DNA from: Sphingobium sp. B2D3C
GTDB lineage: Bacteria > Pseudomonadota > Alphaproteobacteria > Sphingomonadales > Sphingomonadaceae
Direction: 5' to 3'
NCBI RefSeq assembly: GCF_025961835.1
Contig: NZ_JAOQOK010000001.1
Location: 1,922,001-1,986,000, forward strand
Length of the DNA: 64,000 nucleotides
Below the pieces are notes generated by a model. The model was not told where the DNA came from. It worked only from the letters and a program-made list of their open reading frames with translations, and made no database searches. The translations under genes and the position numbers were made by a program. Each line of letters starts with the position of its first letter. Within the stretch, counting starts at the first letter, position 1. This document shows positions 28,564-37,556 of the stretch, piece after piece.

Positions 28564-29268
28564 TCAGGGGCCGGCATTTCCGCTTTGGGGCGCCCCAGCC
28601 TGCGGGGCATCGCCCTGAGATGGCCCACCCTGCGCCATGGCATCGCGCCGCTCGATGAGCGCATTGAGCAACGCCACGTTGCGGATCAGCTCCTCACGCA
28701 GCTCGAAATCCTCCGGCAGGCGCGCTGCAAGCTTCAGCCAGACATCGCGCGCGCGGTCGAACTGACCCGACTCCGCCAGGGCAAGCCCATAGAAATAATT
28801 GGGAGAAACGCCGTCCGGCTGGAAATGCAGGGCCTGCGCGAAGGCATAATCCGCCGCCGGGGTCAGCGTGCCATTGCCATGCGCGACCAGCGCATTGCCC
28901 AGCCCCACCCAGATGTTCGCGTCATCGGGATATTCTTTCAGGCCCGAGAGCAGCACATTGGCGGCGCCGGCCGTGTTGCCCTTGCGGGCGAGCGCGTCGG
29001 ACACGACAAGCCATTTCGTCGCACCAGTCAGCCGCTCGCCGATTTCCGAGCGCTTCTTGGCCAACGCCTCATCGAACTTCACGCGCGAGTCGTTCGCCGC
29101 GACCGGCTTGTCGGCCAGACCCGGACTGCCCTGCCAGGCATAGCCGGCGAGGCCGAGCAGCAGCGCAGTGGCAACCGGCGCGGCATGGCGGAGCGGCAGG
29201 CGCGCACCCAGCATGATGCCGATGCCGACCATGAGCGCGATGCCCGCTGCGATCAACAGGCCGGTCAT
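28564..29268 (-). CDS. ccmI: CcmI-like TPR protein of cytochrome c maturation
   Basis: CcmI chaperones apocytochrome c to the heme-ligation complex. The 234-residue product has two N-terminal membrane helices (TGLLIAAGIALMVGIGIML and HAAPVATALLLGLAGYAW) and a periplasmic tetratricopeptide domain from about residue 90 to 200 (GAANVLLSGLKEYPDDANIWVGLGNAL, PNYFYGLALAESGQFDRARDVWLKL). The ATG at 29268 overlaps the ccmH stop (ATGA); longer frames invade ccmH. It is the last gene of the ccmCDEFGHI operon. It is shorter than the roughly 400-residue CcmI of some bacteria. Confidence 0.85.
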   Translation of the reverse strand: MTGLLIAAGIALMVGIGIMLGARLPLRHAAPVATALLLGLAGYAWQGSPGLADKPVAANDSRVKFDEALAKKRSEIGERLTGATKWLVVSDALARKGNTAGAANVLLSGLKEYPDDANIWVGLGNALVAHGNGTLTPAADYAFAQALHFQPDGVSPNYFYGLALAESGQFDRARDVWLKLAARLPEDFELREELIRNVALLNALIERRDAMAQGGPSQGDAPQAGAPQSGNAGP

Positions 29269-29687
29269 GCCTTCGCTCCCTTGCGGCGGCGCATCCGCCC
29301 ATATGCCAGCGCCCCGCCCGCGCCCAGCAGCATCAGCGGTGCCGCCCAGAGCGGCCAGAGAATGGGGTCCGCGGTCGGCTTGTAGCTGATCCAATCCCCA
29401 TAGCGCTCGATGAGCCAGGCGCGAATGGCCTCAGGGTCTTCGCCCGCCGCGATGCGCTCGCGAATGATCGAGCGCAGGTCCGCCGCCATACTCGCGTCGC
29501 TGTCCGCAATAGACTGGCTCTGGCAGGTCAGACAGCGAATCGTGTGCATCAGCTCGGTTGCCTTCGCCTCCAGCGCCGGATCGTCGAGCTGGCGATTGGC
29601 ATAGGGTGCGGGCGGCAGTGCGGTCTGCGCGAACACAGGCGCCGGCAGGATGGCGAGCAACGCCGGCAGGATCAGCGCGCCTCTCAT
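29265..29687 (-). CDS. ccmH: Cytochrome c maturation thioredoxin-like protein CcmH
   Basis: CcmH keeps the CXXCH cysteines of apocytochrome c reduced in the periplasm. The 140-residue product has a signal peptide (LPALLAILPAPVFAQ), the active-site motif HTIRCLTCQSQSIADSD (CLTC near residues 53-56), RIAAGEDPEAIRAWLIERYGDWISYKP and one C-terminal membrane helix (LWPLWAAPLMLLGAGGALAYG). Both ends overlap neighbours by 4 bp. It matches the short CcmH/CcmL form, with the TPR part as a separate ccmI. Confidence 0.95.
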   Translation of the reverse strand: MRGALILPALLAILPAPVFAQTALPPAPYANRQLDDPALEAKATELMHTIRCLTCQSQSIADSDASMAADLRSIIRERIAAGEDPEAIRAWLIERYGDWISYKPTADPILWPLWAAPLMLLGAGGALAYGRMRRRKGAKA

Positions 29688-30226
29688 GACCGCGCCTCGC
29701 GCAGCTTGGCGAGGATCATGTCCACATCCTGCGGGCCGATCACGCCGATATGCTGGTAGCGGATGATGCCCTTGCCATCGACCACGAACGTCTCCGGCAC
29801 CCCGGAAGAGCCCATATAGAACTGCAGGGCACTGCGCTCATCCAGCCCGATGCGCTGATAAGGATTACCGTGACGCGTCAGGAAGTCGTCCACATCGGCG
29901 CGGGCATCGCGGATGGCCACGCCATCAATGGGCACGCCCCGTTGGGCAAGTTGCAGCAGCACCGGCGCCTCGGCGATGCAGGGCACGCACCAGCTCGCGA
30001 AGATGTTGAGCAGGCGCGGCTGCCCGTCCGCCATCGCCTTGGTGGAGAGCGTCGGGCGGCTGGAGGCGCCCGCCGGCAGGTCCATCGGCGGGACCGGCTT
30101 GCCGATCATCCGCGATTGCACCACCGTCTGCTGCTCACGATTGAGGCCCAGCGAGGCCACGCCGAGGAAGATCACATAGGCAATCAGCGGAATCCACAGG
30201 ATGAGCGAGCGCTTGCCGAACTTCAT
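29684..30226 (-). CDS. ccmG: Thiol:disulfide interchange protein CcmG/DsbE
   Basis: CcmG is a membrane-anchored periplasmic thioredoxin that reduces CcmH and apocytochromes. The 180-residue product has one N-terminal membrane helix (LILWIPLIAYVIFLGVASL), the thioredoxin active site FASWCVPCIAEAPVLLQL (WCVPC near residue 80) and SSGVPETFVVDGKGIIRYQHIG, with the cis-Pro loop. I chose the ATG at 30226, which overlaps the ccmF stop by 4 bp; the longer frame lies in ccmF. Confidence 0.95.
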   Translation of the reverse strand: MKFGKRSLILWIPLIAYVIFLGVASLGLNREQQTVVQSRMIGKPVPPMDLPAGASSRPTLSTKAMADGQPRLLNIFASWCVPCIAEAPVLLQLAQRGVPIDGVAIRDARADVDDFLTRHGNPYQRIGLDERSALQFYMGSSGVPETFVVDGKGIIRYQHIGVIGPQDVDMILAKLREARS

Positions 30227-32178
30227 GCCAGCGCCTCCTGCGGATGCTCCGCGCCAGATGCGCGCGCGAGCCGCGCCTGCTTGCGCTCGCGCCGGACGCG
30301 GCCGACCAGCGCCAGCGCGCCGCCCAGCGCGATCAGTCCCGCGCCGCCCCAGATCAGCGTGACGAACGGCTTCCACCAGATGCGCAACTGCCAGCGGCCA
30401 TTTTCGAGCGCTTCGCCCAGCACCAGATAGAGCTGGCCGTTCCAGCGGGTAAGCTGGATGGACTCGTTGGTCGGCGTCGGCGGATCGGTGAAATAGCGGG
30501 CCTGAGGCCGCGCGGTGCCGATCACCTTGGCGCCACGTCGCACGACAAGCTGCGCTTCCATGGCGGTCCAGTTCGGCCCGGCATAGGGCCGCACCCCTTC
30601 CATGGTCACGGTGTAGCCGGCGATCTCGAAAGAGTCCCCCGGCGCTGCAGCCGCCAGCCGCTCGGATGAGAAGGCCGATTCGCTCGCCATGCCGGCCAGG
30701 CTGACTGCGCAGCCCAGATGCGCGATCACCATGCCATAAGTGAACATCGGCGTACGCCGCAGATTACGCTTCCAGAGCGGCGCAACGCTGGCCACGGCAA
30801 CGGCGGCGGCCATAACGAGGCCCAATAGCGGCAGCCAGCCGATCGGGCGGTCCGCAAACAGCAGCACGGCGATCAGCGTGACCAAGGCAGCGCCGATAGC
30901 GGGAGCCGAACGCCGCAGTGCTGCGCCCGACTCGTCCCGCCGCCAGCGCAGCAGCGGCCCGACGACCAGCGCGGTCATCAGCACCAGCGTGATCGGCCCG
31001 ATCACCGCGTTGAAATAAGGCGGACCCACAGAGACGCTCTGGCCCAGCATTTCGGTCAGCAGCGGATAGAGCGTGCCGATGAGCACCAGCCCCAGAATCA
31101 CGCACAGCAGCAGGTTGTTGACGACGAGCAGCGCCTCGCGGCTAAGCGGATCGAACCGCGCGCCCTCGTTCACCGTGTGGACCCGCATCGCGAACAGCGC
31201 GAGCGCGCCGCCGATATAGAGGCCGAGCAGGATGAGGATGAAGCTGCCGCGCGTGGGATCGACTGCGAACGCATGGACGCTGGTCAGGATGCCCGAGCGC
31301 ACGAGGAAGGTGCCAATCATCGACATGGCGAAAGCGACCACTGCCAGCATCACCGTCCAGGCCCGCAACGCATCGCGGGCAGCCAGGACCGAAGCGCTAT
31401 GGAGCAGCGCCGTCGCCGCCAGCCAGGGCATGAGCGAGGCATTCTCGACCGGGTCCCAGAACCACCAGCCGCCCCAGCCTAGCTCATAATAAGCCCAGTA
31501 GGAGCCGGCCGCGATGCCGATGGTCAGCAGCACCCAGGCGCCCAGCACCCAGGGCCGGATCGCCCGGGCAAAGCGGGCATCCACCTGCCGGGTGAGCAGC
31601 GCGCCCACCGCGAAGGAGAAGGCTACGGACAGGCCGACATAACCAAAATAAAGCGTCGGCGGATGGAAGGCGAGACCGGGGTCCTGCAGCAGCGGGTTCA
31701 GCCCCTGCCCCTCGACCGCCGGGGGATTGAGGCGCTGGAAGGGATTGGAAGCAAACAGCAGGAAGGCGTAAAAGCCAAGGCTGATCGCCGCCTGCGCGCC
31801 GAGTGTCGCGAAATGGGTCGCGCGGTCGAGACTGCGCTCGAACAGCGCCACCGCGCCGCCGGCAAGGCTCATCACCGCCACCCAGAGCAGCATCGAGCCC
31901 TCGTGATTGCCCCAGGCGCCGGCGAATTTGTAGATGAACGGCTTGAGCGAATGGCTGTTCGCCGCGACCAGATAGACCGACATGTCGGAGATCAGGAACA
32001 GGACGATGAGCAGCGCCATAGCGAGACCCGCCAGCACGCCCTGCGCGACCGCCAGGGGCCGGATGAAGCGGGCCGCATCGGCATTGCCGCGCGCGACGGC
32101 CAACCAGGCGAGCAGCAATTGCAGGCCGGCGAGCGTGGCCGCGAGCCACAGGGCGGCAAGGCCGGCTTCAGCGATCAT
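30223..32178 (-). CDS. ccmF: Heme lyase subunit CcmF
   Basis: CcmF takes heme from CcmE and ligates it to apocytochrome c in the inner membrane. The 651-residue product has about 15 membrane helices and the tryptophan-rich signature ELGWGGWWFWDPVENASLMPWL near residue 230. Heme-ligand regions are seen in AGAWGNHEGSMLLWV, ATALLHSASVLAARD and IAHLGCAVSLAGMA. It begins 4 bp inside the ccmE stop and is followed by ccmG. Confidence 0.97.
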   Translation of the reverse strand: MIAEAGLAALWLAATLAGLQLLLAWLAVARGNADAARFIRPLAVAQGVLAGLAMALLIVLFLISDMSVYLVAANSHSLKPFIYKFAGAWGNHEGSMLLWVAVMSLAGGAVALFERSLDRATHFATLGAQAAISLGFYAFLLFASNPFQRLNPPAVEGQGLNPLLQDPGLAFHPPTLYFGYVGLSVAFSFAVGALLTRQVDARFARAIRPWVLGAWVLLTIGIAAGSYWAYYELGWGGWWFWDPVENASLMPWLAATALLHSASVLAARDALRAWTVMLAVVAFAMSMIGTFLVRSGILTSVHAFAVDPTRGSFILILLGLYIGGALALFAMRVHTVNEGARFDPLSREALLVVNNLLLCVILGLVLIGTLYPLLTEMLGQSVSVGPPYFNAVIGPITLVLMTALVVGPLLRWRRDESGAALRRSAPAIGAALVTLIAVLLFADRPIGWLPLLGLVMAAAVAVASVAPLWKRNLRRTPMFTYGMVIAHLGCAVSLAGMASESAFSSERLAAAAPGDSFEIAGYTVTMEGVRPYAGPNWTAMEAQLVVRRGAKVIGTARPQARYFTDPPTPTNESIQLTRWNGQLYLVLGEALENGRWQLRIWWKPFVTLIWGGAGLIALGGALALVGRVRRERKQARLARASGAEHPQEALA

Positions 32179-32654
32179 TGGCCGCTTGCATCCACCTGAT
32201 GGGTCTGCGGATCATATTTGATGCCCTCCATCTCGCGCGGCATGTAGCGCTCGTCATGCTTGGCGAGGATGTTGGTCGCGCGGAACACGCCGTCTTCCCC
32301 AAAGGCACCTTCCGCCACCGCACCGCTGTTCTCGGCAAAGAGGTCGGGCGTGATGCCGGTGAAGGAGGCCGGCACGGTCGCCTTGCCGTCGGTCAGGCGG
32401 AAATCCACCGTCGTTCCGTTGGCGTGGCGCTTGATGCTGCCCGCTTCGACCATGCCACCCAGACGAATCGCGCGACCCGGTTCGACCTTCGCGGCCAGCG
32501 CTTCAGCGGGCGTGTAGAAATAGGCAGCCTGCGAGCGCAGTGCGGACATGGCCAGCAGCACGCCGCCGATCATCGCCGCCAGCGCCAGCCCGACGAGAAT
32601 GAGGCGCTGATGCTTGCGCTTGGGGCCAGCTCTGTTCGACGTCACCGCAACCAT
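32175..32654 (-). CDS. ccmE: Cytochrome c maturation heme chaperone CcmE
   Basis: CcmE covalently carries heme to CcmF. The 159-residue product has one N-terminal membrane helix (RLILVGLALAAMIGGVLLAMSAL), then the OB-fold periplasmic domain with RAIRLGGMVEAGSIKR and VDFRLTDGKATVPASFTGITPDLF. The heme-binding His is in ATNILAKHDERYMPREM near residue 136, with the following Tyr. The ATG at 32654 comes one base after the ccmD stop. A longer frame overlapping ccmD is rejected. Confidence 0.96.
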   Translation of the reverse strand: MVAVTSNRAGPKRKHQRLILVGLALAAMIGGVLLAMSALRSQAAYFYTPAEALAAKVEPGRAIRLGGMVEAGSIKRHANGTTVDFRLTDGKATVPASFTGITPDLFAENSGAVAEGAFGEDGVFRATNILAKHDERYMPREMEGIKYDPQTHQVDASGQ

Positions 32655-32655
32655 T

Positions 32656-32787
32656 TCAATCCCGCTCCAGCAAATCCCGCGCCCGGCGCTCCGCCTGCCG
32701 CGCGCGGGCCCAAGCCCACAGGCTGGTCGCAACCGTCGCAACGAAGGTGAGGCCATAAGCCGCAATCACGAAAGGCCAGGGATTCAT
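32656..32787 (-). CDS. ccmD: Heme exporter protein CcmD
   Basis: CcmD is a small single-helix protein that helps release holo-CcmE from CcmABC. The 43-residue product starts MNPWPFVIAAYGLTFVATVA, giving one membrane helix, and ends in a strongly charged tail (RARQAERRARDLLERD), as is typical. It lies 11 bp after the ccmC stop and one base before ccmE. Confidence 0.9.
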   Translation of the reverse strand: MNPWPFVIAAYGLTFVATVATSLWAWARARQAERRARDLLERD

Positions 32788-32798
32788 GATATGCGCCC

Positions 32799-33530
32799 TC
32801 AGCCCCGCGACATCCGGCGCAACCGCGCCTCGATCCGATTTTCCGCCAGCATCGCCCGCATTCGCAGCAGCACGATCGCCGTGAACCAGAGGGTAAAGCC
32901 GAGCACCGTCAAGCCAAGCGGCCAGAGCATGGATGGCGCAATGCTGCTGCTCATGCCGACCACGCTGATGCTCTTGGCCTGGTGGAGACTGTTCCACCAC
33001 ACGACCGAATAATGGATGATCGGCAGATTGAGCGCGCCGATGAGCGCATAGATCGCCGTCACGCGGCTGACGCCGCCGGCATCGCCCCGCTCCACGCTGG
33101 CGCGCGCCAGTGCAATATAGCCAATGTAGAGGAACAGCAGCAGCAGCATGGAGGTCAGCCGCCCGTCCCACTCCCACCATGTCCCCCAGGTGGGCCGGCC
33201 CCAGATCGATCCGGTGGCGAGACACAGGGCGGTGAAGACCGCGCCGGGCACCGCGATGGCCCGGCCCGCGACGCTCGCCAGCGGGTGACGCCAGACAAGC
33301 TGCATGATCGCCGCGATGGTGAGGCCACTCCAGCCGCCCATGCCCAGCCATGCCGCCGGCACATGAATGTAGAGGATGCGGAAGCTGTGCCCCTGCAGAT
33401 AATCCGCGGGCGCCACGAACAGCCCGGCCCAGCACCCGGCGAGAATCAGGAGGATGCCGCCCCAGAAGCACCAGGGCGTCGCAGGCACGGCAATCGCCAG
33501 AAAACGTCGCGGGTTCGCAAGGACGTGCAT
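32799..33530 (-). CDS. ccmC: Heme transporter subunit CcmC
   Basis: CcmC presents heme to CcmE. The 243-residue product has six membrane helices, with the WWD signature PTWGTWWEWDGRLTSMLLLLFLYIG near residue 125 and the conserved histidines in YIHVPAAWLGM and LNLPIIHYSVVWWNSLHQ. The ATG at 33530 follows AGGGGCGGG. It is the first gene of the ccmCDEFGHI operon. ccmA and ccmB, which normally encode its ABC partner, are not adjacent, because the next gene upstream is rodA. Confidence 0.96.
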   Translation of the reverse strand: MHVLANPRRFLAIAVPATPWCFWGGILLILAGCWAGLFVAPADYLQGHSFRILYIHVPAAWLGMGGWSGLTIAAIMQLVWRHPLASVAGRAIAVPGAVFTALCLATGSIWGRPTWGTWWEWDGRLTSMLLLLFLYIGYIALARASVERGDAGGVSRVTAIYALIGALNLPIIHYSVVWWNSLHQAKSISVVGMSSSIAPSMLWPLGLTVLGFTLWFTAIVLLRMRAMLAENRIEARLRRMSRG

Positions 33531-33612
33531 CCCGCCCCTTTAGAGGCAGCGGGGCAGGCGCGCCAGTGGCTTTGGCCAGAGAATGTGACGCCGAATGTGA
33601 CCCCGGCCGCGC

Positions 33613-34728
33613 TCAGCGCAGATAGGGGTTGGCGCGCTTGCGGGTCTTGCGGTCGATGCCCATCAACAGCCCCAGTGAGATCATGATCGAGAGCATCGCG
33701 GAGCCGCCATAGGAGACGAGCGGCAAAGGCAGGCCGACGACCGGCGCAAAGCCGACGACCATCATCATGTTGATGGAGATGTAGAGGAACAGGCTGCAGG
33801 TCAGCCCCGCCGCCAGCAGCTGGTCGAAACGGCTGGCAGCATCCCGCGCGACGTTCATGCCCCAGCGCAGCAGCAGCCAGAACAAGGCGATGATGACCGT
33901 CGCGCCGAGCAGCCCCCACTCCTCGGTTATGGCCGGAAAAATGAAATCGGTATGCGACTCAGGAAGATAATGGAGATGGCTCTGACTGCCTTGCAGATAG
34001 CCCTTGCCGAAGAAGCCGCCCGAGCCAATGGCGATGACCGACTGGGTGATGTGATAGCCCGCGCCCAGCGGATCGGCCTCCGGGTTCATGAAAATCGTCA
34101 CGCGCCGCTGCTGGTGCGGCAGCAGGAAGCTGTAGATCACCGGGATCAGCACGATCGCGGCCGCGCCCGCCGCCGCATAGAGCCGCAGCGGCAATCCCGC
34201 GAGAAAGGTCACGACCGCCACAGACAGCACCAGCATCATGCCGGTGCCGAGATCCGGCTGGAGCAGGATGAGCGCGAAGGGCACCACCGTGAGCGCGACC
34301 GGTGGCCATAGCGCCGTGAAGGAGCGCGTCGCGGCGGGCGGCAACATCTCGTAGAATCGCGCGACCATGCCGATCACGGCCAGCCGCACGAACTCGGAGG
34401 GCTGCAACTGCATGAAGCCGAGATTGAGCCAGCTCCGCGCCCCGCCCCCCACGATGCCCATCATCAGCACAATGATGAGCAGCGCGAGACTCGCCAGATA
34501 GGCCGGGAAGAGCAGCGGCTTGAACTGCTCGGAGGGGATGTAGGAAATCACCAGTGCCAGGATCAGAAACAGCGCAAAGCGCAGCAGATGCGCACCGGCC
34601 CACGGCACCATCGAACCACCAGCCATGGAATAGAGTGCGAGCGCGCCGACCACTGCCAGCGCCGTCACGATGCCGATGGCACGCCAGGACTGGTTGGCGA
34701 TCGCAGGCGGGACATGCACGAGCATCAT
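33613..34728 (-). CDS. rodA: Rod-shape SEDS glycosyltransferase RodA
   Basis: RodA polymerises glycan for elongation with PBP2. The 371-residue product has about 10 membrane helices and SEDS motifs: MQLQPSEFVRLAVIGMVA (about 106-123), LQPDLGTGMMLVLS (about 160), GSQSHLHYLPESHTDFIFPAITEEWG (about 250-275) and GLPLPLVSYGGSAMLSIM near the C-terminus. The usual partner mrdA (PBP2) is not next to it. Upstream there is a hairpin and then a PQQ dehydrogenase gene. The start is one of two tandem ATGs (34728 or 34725). Confidence 0.95.
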   Translation of the reverse strand: MMLVHVPPAIANQSWRAIGIVTALAVVGALALYSMAGGSMVPWAGAHLLRFALFLILALVISYIPSEQFKPLLFPAYLASLALLIIVLMMGIVGGGARSWLNLGFMQLQPSEFVRLAVIGMVARFYEMLPPAATRSFTALWPPVALTVVPFALILLQPDLGTGMMLVLSVAVVTFLAGLPLRLYAAAGAAAIVLIPVIYSFLLPHQQRRVTIFMNPEADPLGAGYHITQSVIAIGSGGFFGKGYLQGSQSHLHYLPESHTDFIFPAITEEWGLLGATVIIALFWLLLRWGMNVARDAASRFDQLLAAGLTCSLFLYISINMMMVVGFAPVVGLPLPLVSYGGSAMLSIMISLGLLMGIDRKTRKRANPYLR

Positions 34729-34753
34729 GGGGCGGGATCTTGAACCGGAGTTT

Positions 34754-34775
34754 GGGAGGGCGACGTTGCCCTCCC
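34754..34775. terminator. Hairpin between the membrane PQQ dehydrogenase and rodA
   Basis: A perfect 8-bp stem, GGGAGGGC with GCCCTCCC and a 6-base loop, lies in the gap after the PQQ dehydrogenase stop and 26 bp before the rodA start. Neither strand has a good T-tract, so it may be a pause or processing site rather than a full terminator. Confidence 0.4.
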
Positions 34776-34897
34776 CGCCTAATGCCTTTCCGCCTCCAGT
34801 GAAAGCACGCGCTTAACCCCTTCGCCTCAGGCAAGCGCTCGGCGGATCGAGCGAGCTTGCCACGCCCGACCTGCCAAAGCCATGTTTCCTCCCATTC

Positions 34898-37321
34898 TCA
34901 TCCCGGCAGGGCGTAGGCGATCACTTCATCGCCAATCGGCGTCTCCATGAAATGGTGCCCGCCCGCCATGATGACGAGATACTGCTTGCCGTTCACCTCA
35001 TACACGCTCGGCGTCGCCTGACCGCCCGCCGGCAGCCTATCCTGCCAGAGCGTCTTGCCCGTCTCGATGTCGATGGCGCGGATCAGATTGTCCGTCGCTG
35101 CGGCGATGAAGGCGACACCGCCAGCCGTGACCACCGCGCCGCCATTGTTTGGCGTGCCGATGTTGATGGGAAGCATGGACGGAATTCCCCAGGGGCCATT
35201 GCGCCGCGCGGTGCCGAAGGGGCGATCCCAGATGGTCTGGCCCGTCCGCATGTCGATCGCACGGATACCGCCATAAGGCGGGCGCTTGCACAGCAGGCCA
35301 GTCAGCGAAAGCCGCCACCCTGCGTTTACCGAAATGGCATAAGGCGAGCCGGCCTGCGGGTCTTGCGAGCCGTGACCGCCACCCTCGCTCATGCTGCCGC
35401 CCCGCGCCTTCTCGTCGCCACGCGGCGCCGGGAAGCCCCGACGGTCCGCCTCGGCGCGCGGCACCAGGCGATTATAGTTGGGCATATTATTGTAGTTGGC
35501 GAGGATCACGCCGCGCACCGGATCGATGGCGAGCCCGCCCCAGTCCGTGCCGCCATTATAGCCCGGATATTCGACGAAGTGCTTGTCCGCCGTGGGAGGC
35601 GTGTATCGCCCGCGATATTCCGCCTGCCGATATTGGATGCGACAGACCATCTGGTCGATGGGGGACATGCCCCACATGTCGCTTTCCTGGAGGTCCGGGA
35701 AGGCAAGCGTGTGGTAGGTGGAATAAGGCTGGGTGGGGCTGCGCCGCTGCGGCTCCACGCCGGTGCGCGGCACCGCCCGCTCCTGCACCGGAAAGATCGG
35801 CTGGCCGGTGCGACGGTCCAGCACGTAGATTTCGCCCTGCTTGCTCGGCAGGATCAGCGCCGGCACCGTGCCGGAGCCATTGGGGAAATCGACCAGCGTG
35901 GCCTGCGCGCCGAGATCATAGTCCCACACGTCCCGATGCACGGTCTGGAACCGCCAGCGCGGCTTGCCGGTCGTTACGTCCAGCGCAACCAGCGAGGAAG
36001 AAAAATCGTCCTCCTGCGGGCTGCGGCTCCCGCTCCAGTAATCCACTGCGGAATTGCCCATCGGCAGATACACGAGGCCCAGCGACTCATCGCCGCTGGC
36101 AATGGTCCACATATTGGGTGTGCCGCGCGCATATTCCTGCCCGGCCGGCGGATCGCCCGCCCAATCCGGGTTGAGCATGTCCCACGCCCAGCGCTTCTCG
36201 CCCGTGACCGCATCATATCCCTGGATGACGCCGGACGGCGCATCGCGCTTTTGCCCATCCAGCACTTGGTGCCCGGTCACGATGACGCCTTGCACGATGG
36301 TGGGCGGCGATGTGATCGAGACCATGCCCGGCACCACCTTGCCCATGCCGCGCTTGATATCGACCGCGCCGTTCTCGCCGAAGTCGGAACAGGGCCGGCC
36401 GGTCTGCGCATCCACGGCAATCAGGCGCCCGTCCAGCGTACCCTCGATGATCCGCGTCGCGCAGGCCTGCCCTTCCGTGGCTTGCGGCACGGCATAATAA
36501 GCGACGCCCCGGCACGCCGCTGTATAGGGAATCCACGCATGGTCGACCTTGGGATCGTAGCGCCAGCGCTGCTGACCGGTCGCCGGATCAAGCGCGAGGA
36601 GAATATTAGTGGCCGAGCACAGATAGAGCGTATTGCCGACCTTCAGCGGCGTCGTTTCGGCGCCATATTTGTTGTCGGCCATATCCTCGGGCAGATCGCC
36701 GGTGTGGAACACCCAGGCGCGCTGCAATTTTCCGACATTGGCCGGCGTGATCTGGCCCAGCGAAGAATAACGCTGCGCTGCGTAACTGCCGCCATAAGCC
36801 GGCCAGTCCGTCCCGGGTCGCAATAGCGAGGGATCGGCCACCGTCGAGGCTAGCCGCGCCGGCATCGTGCCGACGTCAGGAAGGTTGAGGCGGGAGATCA
36901 CCACGCCACCCACGGCCAGCACAAGCACGGCTGCCACGCTCGCCATAATCGGCAAGCGCCATTGCCAGCGCTCGGGCTGGAGCACCGGCAAGGTCAGCAG
37001 CACAAGGATCAGGAGCACCGTCGGGCCGACGGTGAAGGGAATCAGCGCCCACCCATCGAGCCCGGCCTCCGCCAGCCCCCAGATGATCGAAAGTCCATAA
37101 GCCGCGAGATAGACCCAAACGCCCAGCACCCGCTGTCGGATGAGGAGAAAGCCCGCCAGACCGAGGAGCACCCCGGCAATGAGGTAATAGAGGCTGCCAC
37201 CCAGCACCGCGAGCCATGCGCCGCCGATAGCCAGCACAAGGCCGACCAGCGCGATAATCGCGCCGACGATGGTTGCGAAGAGGGAGCGAGCACGCGCGCG
37301 GGACGTCCAATCAACCGGCAT
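34898..37321 (-). CDS. gcd: Membrane-bound PQQ-dependent dehydrogenase (glucose/quinate/shikimate family)
   Basis: These quinoproteins oxidise sugars or polyols on the periplasmic side and reduce ubiquinone directly. The 807-residue product has five N-terminal membrane helices (residues about 15-140) and an eight-bladed propeller starting WPAYGGSYAAQRYSSL near 170. The likely catalytic Asp is in HRDVWDYDLGAQ, and the family C-terminus reads GGQATPSVYEVNGKQYLVIMAGGHHFM. The ATG at 37321 has AAAGGAG six bases upstream; the upstream TTG is less likely. Substrate (glucose, quinate or other) cannot be settled. It is a single gene, divergent from purF. Confidence 0.9.
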   Translation of the reverse strand: MPVDWTSRARARSLFATIVGAIIALVGLVLAIGGAWLAVLGGSLYYLIAGVLLGLAGFLLIRQRVLGVWVYLAAYGLSIIWGLAEAGLDGWALIPFTVGPTVLLILVLLTLPVLQPERWQWRLPIMASVAAVLVLAVGGVVISRLNLPDVGTMPARLASTVADPSLLRPGTDWPAYGGSYAAQRYSSLGQITPANVGKLQRAWVFHTGDLPEDMADNKYGAETTPLKVGNTLYLCSATNILLALDPATGQQRWRYDPKVDHAWIPYTAACRGVAYYAVPQATEGQACATRIIEGTLDGRLIAVDAQTGRPCSDFGENGAVDIKRGMGKVVPGMVSITSPPTIVQGVIVTGHQVLDGQKRDAPSGVIQGYDAVTGEKRWAWDMLNPDWAGDPPAGQEYARGTPNMWTIASGDESLGLVYLPMGNSAVDYWSGSRSPQEDDFSSSLVALDVTTGKPRWRFQTVHRDVWDYDLGAQATLVDFPNGSGTVPALILPSKQGEIYVLDRRTGQPIFPVQERAVPRTGVEPQRRSPTQPYSTYHTLAFPDLQESDMWGMSPIDQMVCRIQYRQAEYRGRYTPPTADKHFVEYPGYNGGTDWGGLAIDPVRGVILANYNNMPNYNRLVPRAEADRRGFPAPRGDEKARGGSMSEGGGHGSQDPQAGSPYAISVNAGWRLSLTGLLCKRPPYGGIRAIDMRTGQTIWDRPFGTARRNGPWGIPSMLPINIGTPNNGGAVVTAGGVAFIAAATDNLIRAIDIETGKTLWQDRLPAGGQATPSVYEVNGKQYLVIMAGGHHFMETPIGDEVIAYALPG

Positions 37322-37556
37322 GGCGATCTCCTTTTGCAAGGGAAACAGCCTCCGGGTGGCATGGTTCCGAACTTTATGCCCTTCGCCGATTTTGGCAGCT
37401 TCACGCGCTTATGGAGGCCCCGCCCGTGCCCAACCCGGGGCATTCACCACCTTTCTTGCGACAATGGGGCGACAAAGCAGTTTGACGCTCCTATATGGCC
37501 GGCAACGAGGATCGCGACGCGGCGGGAATCGCACCCCGTCGGCTATGAGTAGAGCC

